Assembly: GCA_030512295.1 (NCBI GenBank)
Contig: JAULSR010000004.1
Location: 1,922,001 to 1,986,000, forward strand
DNA from: Bombardia bombarda
Lineage: Eukaryota > Ascomycota > Sordariomycetes > Sordariales > Lasiosphaeriaceae
Length of the DNA stretch: 64,000 nucleotides
Direction of reading: 5' to 3'
Under the pieces are notes generated by a model, which saw only the letters and a list, made by a program, of their open reading frames with translations, did not search any database and was not told the DNA's origin. Below are positions 1-9,090 of this stretch, piece after piece. Each line of letters begins with the position of its first letter. The first letter of the stretch is position 1. The position numbers and the translations under genes are program-made.

Positions 1-122
1 TGCAACTAGTACCAGACTAGACCCAGGCAGAATTTTGTCCAGATGGAGATAAGGCGGGGGCAAGACATCACATTGCATTGCATCATGTTGTGGTATCAAG
101 ATAGAGTGAGTAGTGCTGGTCT

Positions 123-130
123 TATATAAA
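123..130 (+). promoter_or_regulatory. TATA-like box of the dioxygenase gene
   Basis: TATATAAA lies about 118 bp upstream of the ATG at 248. This is a plausible core-promoter element. It is a sequence match only; no transcript evidence is available. Confidence 0.45.
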
Positions 131-247
131 GCAAGACCCGACAGGCAAACAGTCTGTCAGATAAGGAGACCTTCGTATCAGATCATATCCTTCCCTTCGC
201 ATCAGACAAACATCTACTCAAGACACATACACACAAAATATCGAATC

Positions 248-1539
248 ATGGCTCCTTCGGCAATCGAGGCTGAGCCCATTGCAGGCAGCAAGGGTGGTCG
301 TCGTGAGCCCCTCAAGCTGTCTGGAGCTCTCGATTCGTATGAGTCGTTTGAGGTGACACCCGTCATTGGCCGCGAGTTCCCCTCGGCCAAGCTAGTTGAG
401 TGGCTCGACGCGCCGAATTCGGATGAGCTGCTTAGAGATTTGGCTATTACCAGTAAGCACTCGTCCAAATGCTGACATAACAACAATCGCATCATGCATG
501 CTTGACCGGACATGTAGTTGACAAGGAGAAAAAGTCTCGCAGCGGGGTGTGGTCTTTTTCCGCGCCCAGGACGGCCTGACCAACCATCTTCAAAAGAAGC
601 TGATTCTCAGGCTCGGAGAGCTTACTGGAAGACCTGCCACGTCAAGCCTCCATATCCACCCCGTTCTTAACTCGGAGCGCGAGCTGGGTGGAAACGACCC
701 AGAGATCAGCACCATCAGCTCTGAGCAGAACAAGAAATTGTACTACGAGACAGTGCCCGAGGGACTCAGCACCAAGAAACAGAACACGGCTCAATGGCAC
801 AGCGACATTGCCTTTGAGCCTGTCCCAGCCGACTACACCTCTCTGCGCCTGGTAGACCTCCCGAGCACTGGAGGAGGTATGTAGCGCTGCTTGTCACCAT
901 GCCGAGCAAAAGGGGAGGGAAGCACTTACTGACACGAGTATGACTTAGATACCCTCTGGGCATCGGGATATGAAATCTACGACCTTCTGAGCGAGCCATA
1001 CCAAAAGTTCCTCGAGTCGCTCACAGCCACGTTTGAGCAGCCTGGCTTCAACCGGGTGGCAGAGCGGTCGGGATTCAAACTCTACGACAAGCCGCGAGGA
1101 GCGCCCGAGAACGTCGGCACCGAGCTGAAGGCAATCCACCCTGTCGTGCGCACAAACCCCGTCACAGGGTGGAAGAGCATCTTCCCCGTTGGCGGCCACG
1201 TCCGTCACATCAACGGCCTTACAGAGGAGGAGAGCTCCAAGCTGCTCACATGGTTCCTGGACCTTGTCTACAAAAATCACGGTCTGCAAGTTCGTCTCAA
1301 GTGGCAGAGCCCCAACGATATTGGTATAGTCCTACTCTCTCCTTGCAGGTATATATAGGTATGCTTTGCTGACAACCTGGACTGTAGCAATTTGGGACAA
1401 TAGATCGGTCTTCCACTCAGCCACCTTTGACTATGATGGATATGGGGATCGGTTCGGCAACCGCGCCGTCGGACTCGGTGAGAGGCCCTATTTAGACCCC
1501 AACAGCACGTCGCGCAGAGAAGCTTTGAGTAAGTCTTAG
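248..1539 (+). CDS. TauD/TfdA-family Fe(II)/2-oxoglutarate dioxygenase
   Basis: Four exons (248-452, 535-876, 949-1323, 1388-1539) keep phase and give 357 residues. The join at 452/535 restores the family segment ISQRGVVFFRAQD. The iron ligands are visible: HxD in QWHSDIAFE (about H157, D159) and a distal His in SVFHSATFDYD (about H317), followed by Arg residues (about R329 and R333) in the spacing expected for 2-oxoglutarate binding. The family hydroxylates a substrate using O2 and 2-oxoglutarate; fungal members near yeast JLP1 release sulfite from sulfonates such as taurine, but the substrate here cannot be read from sequence. No signal peptide is seen, so the protein is probably cytosolic. 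All three introns are short (64-82 bp). The gene lies 270 bp from a RIP-degraded transposon yet is itself undamaged. Family call is firm; substrate is open. Confidence 0.9.
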
Positions 1540-1805
1540 ACTGGTATATATGATAAGAAGATAGCACTATTTATCCGTTTATACGCGAGTGAACATAGTA
1601 CATAGCAGGTTCCAGTCTCTGAAAGAATATTTCCCAGTCCGAATTCTCAACTGATTGCGTGGATTGCGGCTTATGCTATCTACCTATCTGATGTACCGAC
1701 TCTAGATAGGTTCTCACGTGGTCAGTCTATTATGATTCAGTTCGACCTGTATTTAAACAAAGCTGCCGGCGTTTGAGATATAGATACGCAGTAACGTCTG
1801 GTATA

Positions 1806-3806
1806 CCCATTCCGGCCACCCCCCATTCCGGCCACAGAAAACTATCCCCGCCCAGCAACAACAATACAGTCCTCCACGACCGTTAAAGCTTTTGAATCAC
1901 TTTCTAATACCTTATCCTCCTTAGTAAAGTCATCGCTAATATCGCCACTCTTTATTTAAGCCCTTCGAATAACTTGAATGCTAGCAAACTTAGTATTTAG
2001 GCTCAATTTGACCTTCTTCCTCTTCTTTGGCTTTAGCGTCTCAATCCTAGCCTCTAAGGATTTAATCTTTTCTTCCTAAGCTGCCAAACGATAATTTTTC
2101 TTATCGAATCCTTTAGTAATCTTCCGAATAAGCTACCGGGTATTTCTTTTATAAATATTACGATAGTTCTTTATAGCGTTAAGTATTCACTTAAAGTCTT
2201 TACTTTACTTCGGGGTATTTATAGCGATAATTAACCTTTTAGCTTTAAAAATAAAAAATATTTTTATTTTTAATATTATAAAGTTATTTAAAAGCTAAAA
2301 GGAGGTTTTTTAGCTTACATTATTATTTTTTAATAAAAAAGGGTTGCTTAAAGGTTTAAATATCCGTACCAGCTATAACTTTATTACTTTTTAACCTGTT
2401 ATGATATTTAATATTATAAATGCTTTAATCTTAGTTTTATAATAATATTTAAAGAATTTTTATTTATTAAAAAAGTTTAAATTAATTAAATAATTAAAAT
2501 ATCTTAAATATTAATAATATACCCGCTTAAAAATAAAAAAAATAATAAATTTAATAATTAAAGGATATAAGACATATAGGAAGGTAAATAAAAAAAATAA
2601 ACATTATTCTTATAGTATTCCTATATAAAATCGTCCGTTTAATAACTTTTAACCGTTAAATATTAATAACTTTTTTTTAAGCTTTTTAAATATAATAGAG
2701 GAAAGGAAGAACCTTTTAGACTATTCAAATACGACCTTATTTAATATCCACCTATTTTCTATTAGCGTAAACTCTTAGCCTTTAAATAACTTTAAATCCT
2801 TAAAGTATTATTACGTTTAAATAGTTTTCCTTTTAAATATTATTAAAAGGAGAAAGTGGTAGCTAATAATTAAAATATATTTGATAAATAAAGTTTATGC
2901 TTTAAAATTGTAAGAGAAGGCAGGTACGCCTGATCAAGGTGGTCACAATGAAGGCAACTGGGCAGGCGAGCAATGAAGATAACTGGGAAGGCGAGCAATG
3001 ACTGGTATTGGCGTAAGACTTCAACCTGGCCCTCGCAACGGAAGGTGGGCGAGGGCCGCTGCTTATATACACAGTTGGTGGGATAACTGGCATGTGCTTG
3101 GGGATGTCCGATGTCCGATGTCCTTACAAAAATTAAATGTTTCTTTAAAAAGCTAAATATTAAGCCATTACTCCTTATACCCTCTATAATCCTAACCTCG
3201 TCTATATTATACCTATTAATAAGTTTAATAATTTAAATAATAAGGTCGGCCAGATGCTAGAACTAAATAGTAATTACCTTAGACGTAGCATCGTTAATAC
3301 GTTAAGAATCGATTAAACGATTGCGTTTAATTTTAATCTTTAGGTGCTTCTTAATAAAGTTATTAACTTATAACTTTCTTAACTTTTTTTTTATTTTTAT
3401 AATGCTAAATATACGGTTATCGAATTTACAGATTTAAGCGTACGTAATAAGAAAGTTAAAAGCTTCTTAAGTTATAACTTAAATAGCTAAGTATTTTTTT
3501 TAAGTTAAAAAAAGACGTTGCTAGCTTTAAATAGCTATCTAATATAATTTAAAGCTATTAATACGGTCCTAGAAGGTGGTCCTAGGGATACCCTAATCAA
3601 AAGCAGCCCGGCAAATAAGCAATAGCATAGAAGGCCTACTTAAGGTTGTAATTAATATATCAAGCCATTGTTATATAAATAAACAATCCTAAAAATTTGG
3701 TAATAATCGGAATAAAATTAATAAAAGAGTTATACGTTAAAATAGCAATATAAATATGCAAGGTAGCTGGATTTATATAGCCGGAATAAGTGGTAGCCGG
3801 AATAAA
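1806..3806 (-). mobile_element. RIP-degraded pogo/Fot-type DNA transposon, second family
   Basis: Both ends carry an imperfect terminal inverted repeat flanked by TA (1804-1805 and 3807-3808). In the left end the motif CATTCCGGCCAC occurs twice in tandem; the right end has the same doubled motif with C-to-T changes. The minus strand just inside the left end translates to a Lys/Arg-rich segment ending in an acidic stretch (KSLEARIETLKPKKRKKVK, then GDISDDFTKEDK), which resembles the C-terminus of fungal pogo/Fot transposases. The remaining body is AT-rich, full of stops and encodes nothing intact. A solo LTR has inserted at 2909-3128; without it and its duplication the element is about 1.78 kb, a usual size for this group. 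The superfamily assignment is inferred from the TA target, the TIRs and the C-terminal relic. Confidence 0.7.
2909..3128. mobile_element. Solo LTR, family L1, copy 1
   Basis: This 220-bp segment begins TGTAAG and ends CTTACA, and is flanked by a perfect 5-bp target duplication AAAAT (2904-2908 and 3129-3133). It is nearly identical to 19908-20142, where a different 5-bp duplication flanks it. It has ordinary base composition, unlike the RIP-degraded transposon around it, so it inserted after that element was mutated. A TTATATAC box sits at about 3063-3070. The rest of the retrotransposon is absent, as expected after LTR-LTR recombination. Orientation was not determined. Confidence 0.9.
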
Positions 3807-3808
3807 TA

Positions 3809-4042
3809 TACCAAACGTTACCTATTAACAAAAAGCTAAAAGACACCTAAGCCTTTACCCAAGTCATGCCAAATATACTTCTTTGCAATATAAACGCACT
3901 AGGTATTTATTAAGGTAGTGCGCCGTAAAGGTTCCGAGCACTTAGGTAGTCCAAGGCGACAGATGTTTTAGTCTTGGGAGAGTTTCTTGCCGGGTAGCTG
4001 TCAACACTACATGTATTTAAAAGGCTACTCCGAAAATTATTA
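3809..4042. other. Spacer between transposon and tRNA gene
   Basis: Moderately AT-rich non-coding sequence. I see no reading frame or repeat. It forms the 5' flank of the tRNA-Arg gene. Confidence 0.6.
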
Positions 4043-4133
4043 GGTCGGGTGGCGCAATGGTAGCGCGTTACTTTCCGGTTACAGCAACTCTCTCAGTTGG
4101 TAAAGGCTCTGGGTTCGAGTCCCAGCTCGATCG
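4043..4133 (+). tRNA. tRNA-Arg (anticodon CCG), intron-containing
   Basis: The cloverleaf folds cleanly. The acceptor stem pairs 4043-4049 with 4126-4132 (two G-U pairs), with discriminator G4133. The D stem is GCGC/GCGC, the anticodon stem pairs 4068-4072 with 4099-4103, and the T arm is CTGGG-TTCGAGT-CCCAG at 4109-4125. The anticodon CCG at 4075-4077 follows T4074, which reads CGG codons as arginine. A 19-nt intron (about 4079-4097) sits one base 3' of the anticodon, the usual place. Internal box A (TGGCGCAATGG region) and box B (GGTTCGAGTCC) are present. Confidence 0.88.
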
Positions 4134-4138
4134 GCTTG

Positions 4139-4145
4139 TTTTTTT
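4139..4145 (+). terminator. RNA polymerase III terminator of tRNA-Arg
   Basis: A run of seven T residues begins five bases after the mature tRNA 3' end, as expected for Pol III termination. Confidence 0.75.
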
Positions 4146-4188
4146 CTTCATTTTTCTTCTTTATCTACACAATAGAACATTAATGTGA

Positions 4189-5061
4189 TTACTTCTTCGT
4201 CTCCATGCTCTCCTGCCCAGCGACGGCCTCCCTCAGTATGTTTGCTATGCCGTCATGTCCTCTGTAGGCGGCAACATGATAGGGCGTCCAATGCTTGTTT
4301 CCTGACGTCTGCCTAACATCAGCACCAGCAGCGAGCAGAGTCTCTACAATGGTTTGATGTCCGGCCTCTGCAGCTGCGCACAGGGCGGTATATCCATTGT
4401 AGTAGCTTCCCTCGGCGTTGACATCAGCGCCGATTGCCAAGAGCCTCTCTACCAGCTGGGCATCCCCTTGCAGTGCAGCAGCTTGGAGGGCTGTCAAGCC
4501 CTTGTACCTCATCAGTGGCGCGTTCACTTCGGCTCCCTTTGCCAGTAGCAGCTCTACTAGGCCGCTGTGGTGTCCAGATACGGCGGCCTGCAGAGCGGTC
4601 CGGCCACTGTTGAAGGCAGGGGGCGCATTGATATCGGCGCCCTGGTCCAGAAGCCTTTGCACGACAGCTAGGTGACCCCCTTCGGCAGCCGCCTGAAGTG
4701 CCGTTCGTCCCACATAGCGGCTGGCTGGGCGGTTCACGTCTGCGCCGTTGCGTAGCAGCAAATCGACGATATCCAGATGGCCGCCCTCGGCAGCCAGCGC
4801 AAGCGCAGTTCGTCCGCCGTTGTTGCCGCCAGGCGCGTCCACGACCGCTCCCCGACAAAGAAGCGCCTTGACAATCAAGATGTGCCCCTTGAGCGAAGCA
4901 ACCTGCAGAGCAGATTTCCCGTAGTATCCGACTGGTGGCTCATTGACATTGACATTGGCGCCGCCGTGGGACAGAAGTTCAGTAACGCGGTCAAGATTTC
5001 CTTCGGCCGACGCCAACTGAAGATCTGACCATGTGTTTTCGCTGTCGTCTTCCTCGGACAT
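4189..5061 (-). CDS. Small ankyrin-repeat protein
   Basis: A single exon of 290 residues, with an acidic start (MSEEDDSENTW). It consists almost wholly of about seven or eight ankyrin repeats of 34-36 residues. Several units are near-copies, each built on GRTALQAAAEGGHL, then xIVxxLLxxGADVNAP, with the loop residues PP/RY/YNG repeated. Such uniform repeats are typical of the C-terminal sensor arrays of fungal NACHT/NLR-like proteins, but no nucleotide-binding domain is encoded upstream here. Ankyrin arrays mediate protein binding; the partner is unknown. There is no signal peptide or membrane segment. It may be a free-standing gene or the cut-off repeat domain of a larger receptor. The start codon is the only in-frame ATG before the repeats. 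Confidence 0.8.
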   Translation of the reverse strand: MSEEDDSENTWSDLQLASAEGNLDRVTELLSHGGANVNVNEPPVGYYGKSALQVASLKGHILIVKALLCRGAVVDAPGGNNGGRTALALAAEGGHLDIVDLLLRNGADVNRPASRYVGRTALQAAAEGGHLAVVQRLLDQGADINAPPAFNSGRTALQAAVSGHHSGLVELLLAKGAEVNAPLMRYKGLTALQAAALQGDAQLVERLLAIGADVNAEGSYYNGYTALCAAAEAGHQTIVETLLAAGADVRQTSGNKHWTPYHVAAYRGHDGIANILREAVAGQESMETKK

Positions 5062-5314
5062 GGTGTCTCCTTCTTCTGGGGCCGTCGTGGCGTGTGATGT
5101 CGGGTTGTGATGTCCAGCTCTCTACCGATGACCACAGGGCGCGACTTTTAGGCCCACCTTGCCCCCCCCCCCATGCGGCAGTCGAAATACGTGCCCCAGT
5201 CATACGCCTCAACTACGACCTGCACCAGCACAGCATAGGTAATTTATATGGATCCGGGTTGTTTACCTACGCATAGTGCGAATACTATCTTCAGTTCCTA
5301 TGTACATACATTAC

Positions 5315-5446
5315 TTATTCTTGTTGGGCGGCAATCCTGGCCTCATACTCGGGAAAGGTCTCGATGCCCTTGGGAACGCCGTTCCAGGGCACAAAGGCGT
5401 GGGTGGGGTCATCCAGTACCTTGCACAGGTACAGGTATGAACACGT
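5315..5446 (-). pseudogene. Orphan C-terminal coding fragment
   Basis: The minus strand reads open for about 43 codons and ends in a natural-looking stop (segment CKVLDDPTHAFVPWNGVPKG, later FPEYEARIAAQQE). Composition and codon use look coding, but no upstream exon, start codon or domain is visible. It could be the relic last exon of a lost gene, or an unrecognised alternative last exon of the secreted-protein gene at 5488-6574. I do not recognise the family. Confidence 0.4.
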
Positions 5447-5487
5447 ACATTACAAATGCTGATTCATTCTACGCTACTAGTCTAGAC

Positions 5488-6574
5488 CTAGACGGTCTTT
5501 GTGCCAATCCATACAGGATCCGAGGTACATGTGAAGACGTCGCTGTTGAAGTTGCGATCGCACGCCGCCTGCATAAACTCAATCCCAACGGCATCAAAGA
5601 TAGAGTCCGGGCTGCAGTTCCAGTGCTGCTCAACCGTCAGAAGTGCCAGCTGGGGGTCAAAGCTAAACTTTGCCGTCGTTGTTGTTGACTCGGACATGGA
5701 CTCGCAGACACCTTCAAACACATGGTCCTTCTCCTTGGCTGGAGCTGTCGAGCAGTTGAAAACACCATTGCTGGCCAAGTTTGTCAACTTGAAAGACGGG
5801 CCAGTGTCGGATGATGGCGTCTTGTCGGGAACACCGGGCGTGAGGGAAGACGGAGGCATGACAAACTGACGGTGCCAGTTCTCAAGCCGCCACGACTGGT
5901 ATCTCTTTGCGTTTTCTGCGCATGCTTCTGCGTTCGAATTCAGTGGCGATATTTGCCCCAGCAGCTTTGTGCTCACGAGCACGCTTGGACGAGTGCCGGC
6001 GGCCGTGTTGCTTTTGGGGACACAATAGCTCAGGCTGTCGGTGGTGGTCGAGCAGTTAAGGTCGAGGTTTATGGTGCCGGTTGCTAAACCATCGGATCTG
6101 CAGGTAGGCGCCGCGTGAGGTCTCGTTAGCTTCTAATTGGTGAGAGGGAGAGAGAAAGGCGACAGCATACCCTCGTTTGTCGGAACAGGCAAACGTGTGC
6201 GACATGTACATGATCTTGGTCCTCCAGTCCAGCGCAAACGAGACCGTCTTGTCTGGGCCACTTCCGGCACCCGTCCAGATGCAATCACTCCATATGATGC
6301 TACTATTGCCGCCCTCGTACCATCCGGCCCATGCCTCTGGCCACTGGGAGTTGCACTCGTAGAGAGGAGTAGCACCGTTGCCCAGGCTGGCTGCAAACGT
6401 GGCAAACTGGTTTCCCTTGCTCGGGTCTGCACCGTCCCATCTCAAGTCGATCAAGCGTGTCTGGTAAGTCCCAGGAGTTGAGCCACATACTCGGGAGCCG
6501 TTGACAGCTCCCGAGTGGAGTGATGAGAATGCCACAACTGCGAGAGCCACACGTACTGGGCTATGTCTCATCAT
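5488..6574 (-). CDS. Predicted secreted protein of unknown function
   Basis: Two exons on the minus strand (6574-6171, then 6097-5488) encode 337 residues. The intron has a GTATGC donor, a perfect GCTAAC branch site at 6130-6125 and a CTGCAG acceptor; the closer TAG at 6133 would hit an immediate stop, so it was not used. The N-terminus (MMRHSPVRVALAVVAFSSLH) is a classic signal peptide. The mature part is rich in Cys, Trp, Ser and Asn, with several N-x-S/T sites, and shows no domain I recognise. Two adjacent ATGs (6574, 6571) are possible starts. It is transcribed divergently from the DUF1996 gene, sharing a 618-bp promoter region. A cell-surface or effector-type role is possible but not shown. 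Confidence 0.7.
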
Positions 6575-7192
6575 ATCGATTACGAAGTTGTGAGGACGTG
6601 GATATGGGTCCTGTTGGGCAGAAAGGGGGCTTTGCCACACACACTCTTGTGTCTAGAGTTAATGGACTGTGGGTTGGGTGCAGTTTGCCGCATTTACATA
6701 CATGTATGTAGGTGAGGCACAATGAGGGGATCTGCCAACAATTGAGCCTGGCACGGCTGGAAATCACGTCGATATTGCCTGGCAGACGCAGTGCAGATAT
6801 GGAATGAGCTTCCAACCTAATTTACCGGGATGTCAGGACGAGAATCTTATCATCCCATTGTCCGATTATTTATGTGTAAAGGCGGCACATGCAATGCGGT
6901 GGATCAAGAGGTTTAGCCAAAGTTCCATCGTCGGCAGTGAGGTCAGGGGCTTAGCAAGATGAGCGGCCTTCTAGCTGTCCCAGTGAGTTTACCCCCATTT
7001 GCCGGTCATTCCAATATCAAGATAGATTCTCGGGCATTGCTATATTAAAATGTCATAGTGGAGGAGCGCGCTCGACCGGGAAATCATTCATGATATAGAG
7101 GGCCATGTCTCGCAGTGTCTAAGTATCGACAGCCCCAGTCTCTCGTCACATTGTCTCGTCTCATCACCAACCTCAGCAGTAAGGCAAGAAAG
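6575..7192. other. Shared intergenic region of two divergent secreted-protein genes
   Basis: 618 bp of ordinary composition between two outward-reading genes. It must hold both promoters. I see no convincing TATA box, repeat or further gene. Confidence 0.5.
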
Positions 7193-8342
7193 ATGCAGTG
7201 GAAGAAGGGTTTTGTAGCCCTGGGGCTTCTTGCCCACGAGATCTCAGGCCAGCAGATGATTCGCTTTGGCTGTTCACAGCTGGTCGTTGCCCGAATGGAC
7301 CCCTTGGTCAACCCGGGCCAGATTCAGTCGCCCCATGTGCACCAGATCGTGGGAGGCAACTCGTTCAACGTCAGCATGGACCCGGCAAACCACGACCTCG
7401 TCAGGGACTCGACATGCACCAGCTGCACCTTTGCCGAGGACTTCTCAAACTACTGGACGGCCGTCATGTATTTCCGGGCTCGGAATGGAACCTACAAGCG
7501 GGTGCGTCAGTTCCCCAACACAGGTCTGCGTGCCGACGGTGGCATCACCGTCTACTACATCCCCCCGTACGATGGCAGGACAAAGGTGACGGCCTTCAAG
7601 CCTGGCTTCCGCATGCTCGTTGGAGACGCCGGTCTGCGGTCGGCCAAGGGCATGCAAAGGCAGCTGTGCCACCGCTGCTCCGACAATGGCGCACCCTGCA
7701 CCGGCACCGACACCGTCACCCTGCCCAAGGCCTTCTGCGCCAACGGTATCCGCACCACCATCACCTTTCCCACCTGCTGGGATGGCAAGAACACCGACAG
7801 CCCTGACCACAAGAGCCATGTTGCCTACCCCAAATCCGGCACCTTCGAGTCCACTGGCCCCTGTCCCGACACCCACCCCGTGAGGCTGCCCCAGGTCATG
7901 TACGAAGTCATGTGGGATACCCGACCCTTCAACAACAAGGATTTGTGGCCAGAGGATGGCTCCCAGCCATTCGTATGGAGCACTGGTGATCAGTAACTCG
8001 CCCCTTGATTTTCTTGTCTTTATTTTCCTGTCTCTTTTCCCACTCCTTTCTCTCCCCAACTGACCAAATGCCAAAAAAGGGACGGATATTCACAGCATGG
8101 CGATTACCTCTTTGGCTGGAAGGGCGATTCACTCCAGCGTGCCCTCGACGCCGGCTGTGGGAATGCCGTTTGCTCCCAGCTCAAGACCCAAACCTCCGAA
8201 GAGGCTAAAAAGTGCACCTTGCCCCAGAATGTCCAAGAAGACGTCGATGGCTGTAAGTCTGCTCAGTCACCGCACAATCTAATGGCACAGCGATATGCTA
8301 ATTACATCAGGGCTGGAGAAAGTTCCCGGTATGGATATGTAA
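7193..8342 (+). CDS. Secreted DUF1996-domain protein
   Basis: Three exons (7193-7992, 8080-8252, 8311-8342) give 334 residues. The first join turns an apparent stop after STGDQ into the family segment DGYSQHGDYLFGWKGDSLQR; the second gives the short C-terminus WLEKVPGMDM. Intron 1 has a CTGAC branch site at about 8060. Residues 1-20 form a signal peptide, followed by the DUF1996 hallmarks MDPLVNPGQIQSPHVHQIVG, several conserved Cys and the CTGTDT and FPTCWDGKN regions. DUF1996 proteins are extracellular fungal proteins, sometimes joined to WSC domains; their biochemical role is not established. No WSC domain is present here. It lies about 190 bp from the edge of a RIP-mutated block but is itself clean. 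Confidence 0.9.
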
Positions 8343-8529
8343 AGAGACTCAGTATTGTCGTCGTGGCATAGGCTAATAATACTCTGCCGTGGCTACCGAG
8401 CTGGGTAAATGCTCAATGACCGTTGCTCATAAACGGATAAGAAGCGAACACTGGCGATAGGTAGATGGTGTTAAATGTCAAACACAAAGTTTACTCAACC
8501 ACGGGGCTAATTGGGGTCAAGATCGATGA
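8343..8529. other. 3' flank and transition into AT-rich block
   Basis: Ordinary sequence after the DUF1996 stop, shifting abruptly to very AT-rich sequence at about 8530. Nothing else is seen. Confidence 0.5.
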
Positions 8530-8760
8530 TCCTATTAGTATAAGTTGCTTGCTTTTAATAAACTTTTATTTTTATTTTTTTAAAGTTTAATATTTTATTC
8601 AATAGTTTTTATATTATTATTAATATAATAAAAATATTACTTTTTATTAAAATAAAGCTATAAAGTTAAATAAATATAATTAATAAAATATTAAAGTTAA
8701 AGAAAATATAAAAAAAGTTAAATAAAAGCGTAGCGAATAAAATTTAATTTTATAATTAAA
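8530..8760. repeat. AT-rich direct repeat, left copy
   Basis: This stretch resembles about 19400-19575 in the same orientation, including a shared run ending in AAAGCG(T/C)(A/G)GCGAATA. The two copies bracket the whole nest and could be remnants of the LTRs of an outer retrotransposon. The alignment was made by eye and is approximate. Confidence 0.4.
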
Positions 8761-8842
8761 ATATAACTTATATATTTAATAATTAATTTAAATTAAATTA
8801 AAAACTTAAAACGTAAAAAAGATATTAATAGTAAACGAACGC

Positions 8843-9090
8843 TATCGGATTTATAATTAATTAAAGGTATGTAGCCGTTGGGCTGTGATTGGTCGACAGG
8901 GTGAGAAGTGTATAAAATAGTGGGGAACTAGTTACGTATCCTTAGAACCCCTTTAAAACCACTTACTTCCTGTCCCTGTAGTTCGTGATCCTTTTATATA
9001 AATAAGTAAAATAATATGATAATAATAACCTTTAACCCGTTTTTTACGGTTATTATAATAACTTGTACGAATAACTTTATTATTCTAATA
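8843..9090 (+). mobile_element. Copia-type LTR (family L2), RIP-degraded copy
   Basis: About 248 bp that aligns with the reverse complement of the cleaner copies at 15868-16109 and 34601-34848. The TGTCGG start has become TATCGG and the TAACA end has become TAATA, both CA/TG-to-TA changes. It is followed by element body rather than a target duplication, so it is probably the 5' LTR of a plus-sense element. Confidence 0.7.

Noticed and set aside
6098..6133. Acceptor TAG at 6133 for the secreted-protein gene
   Set aside because: It would create an immediate in-frame TAA; the CTGCAG at 6098 keeps the frame and lies at a normal distance from the branch site.
7445..8074. Minus-strand frame of 209 codons opposite the DUF1996 gene
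   Set aside because: Gly/Val-rich translation with no domain, lying wholly over the exon and first intron of a well-supported gene.
48..8342. Biosynthetic gene cluster around the TauD dioxygenase
   Set aside because: No synthase, P450, transporter or pathway regulator is nearby; the neighbours are a tRNA, an ankyrin protein and two secreted proteins.
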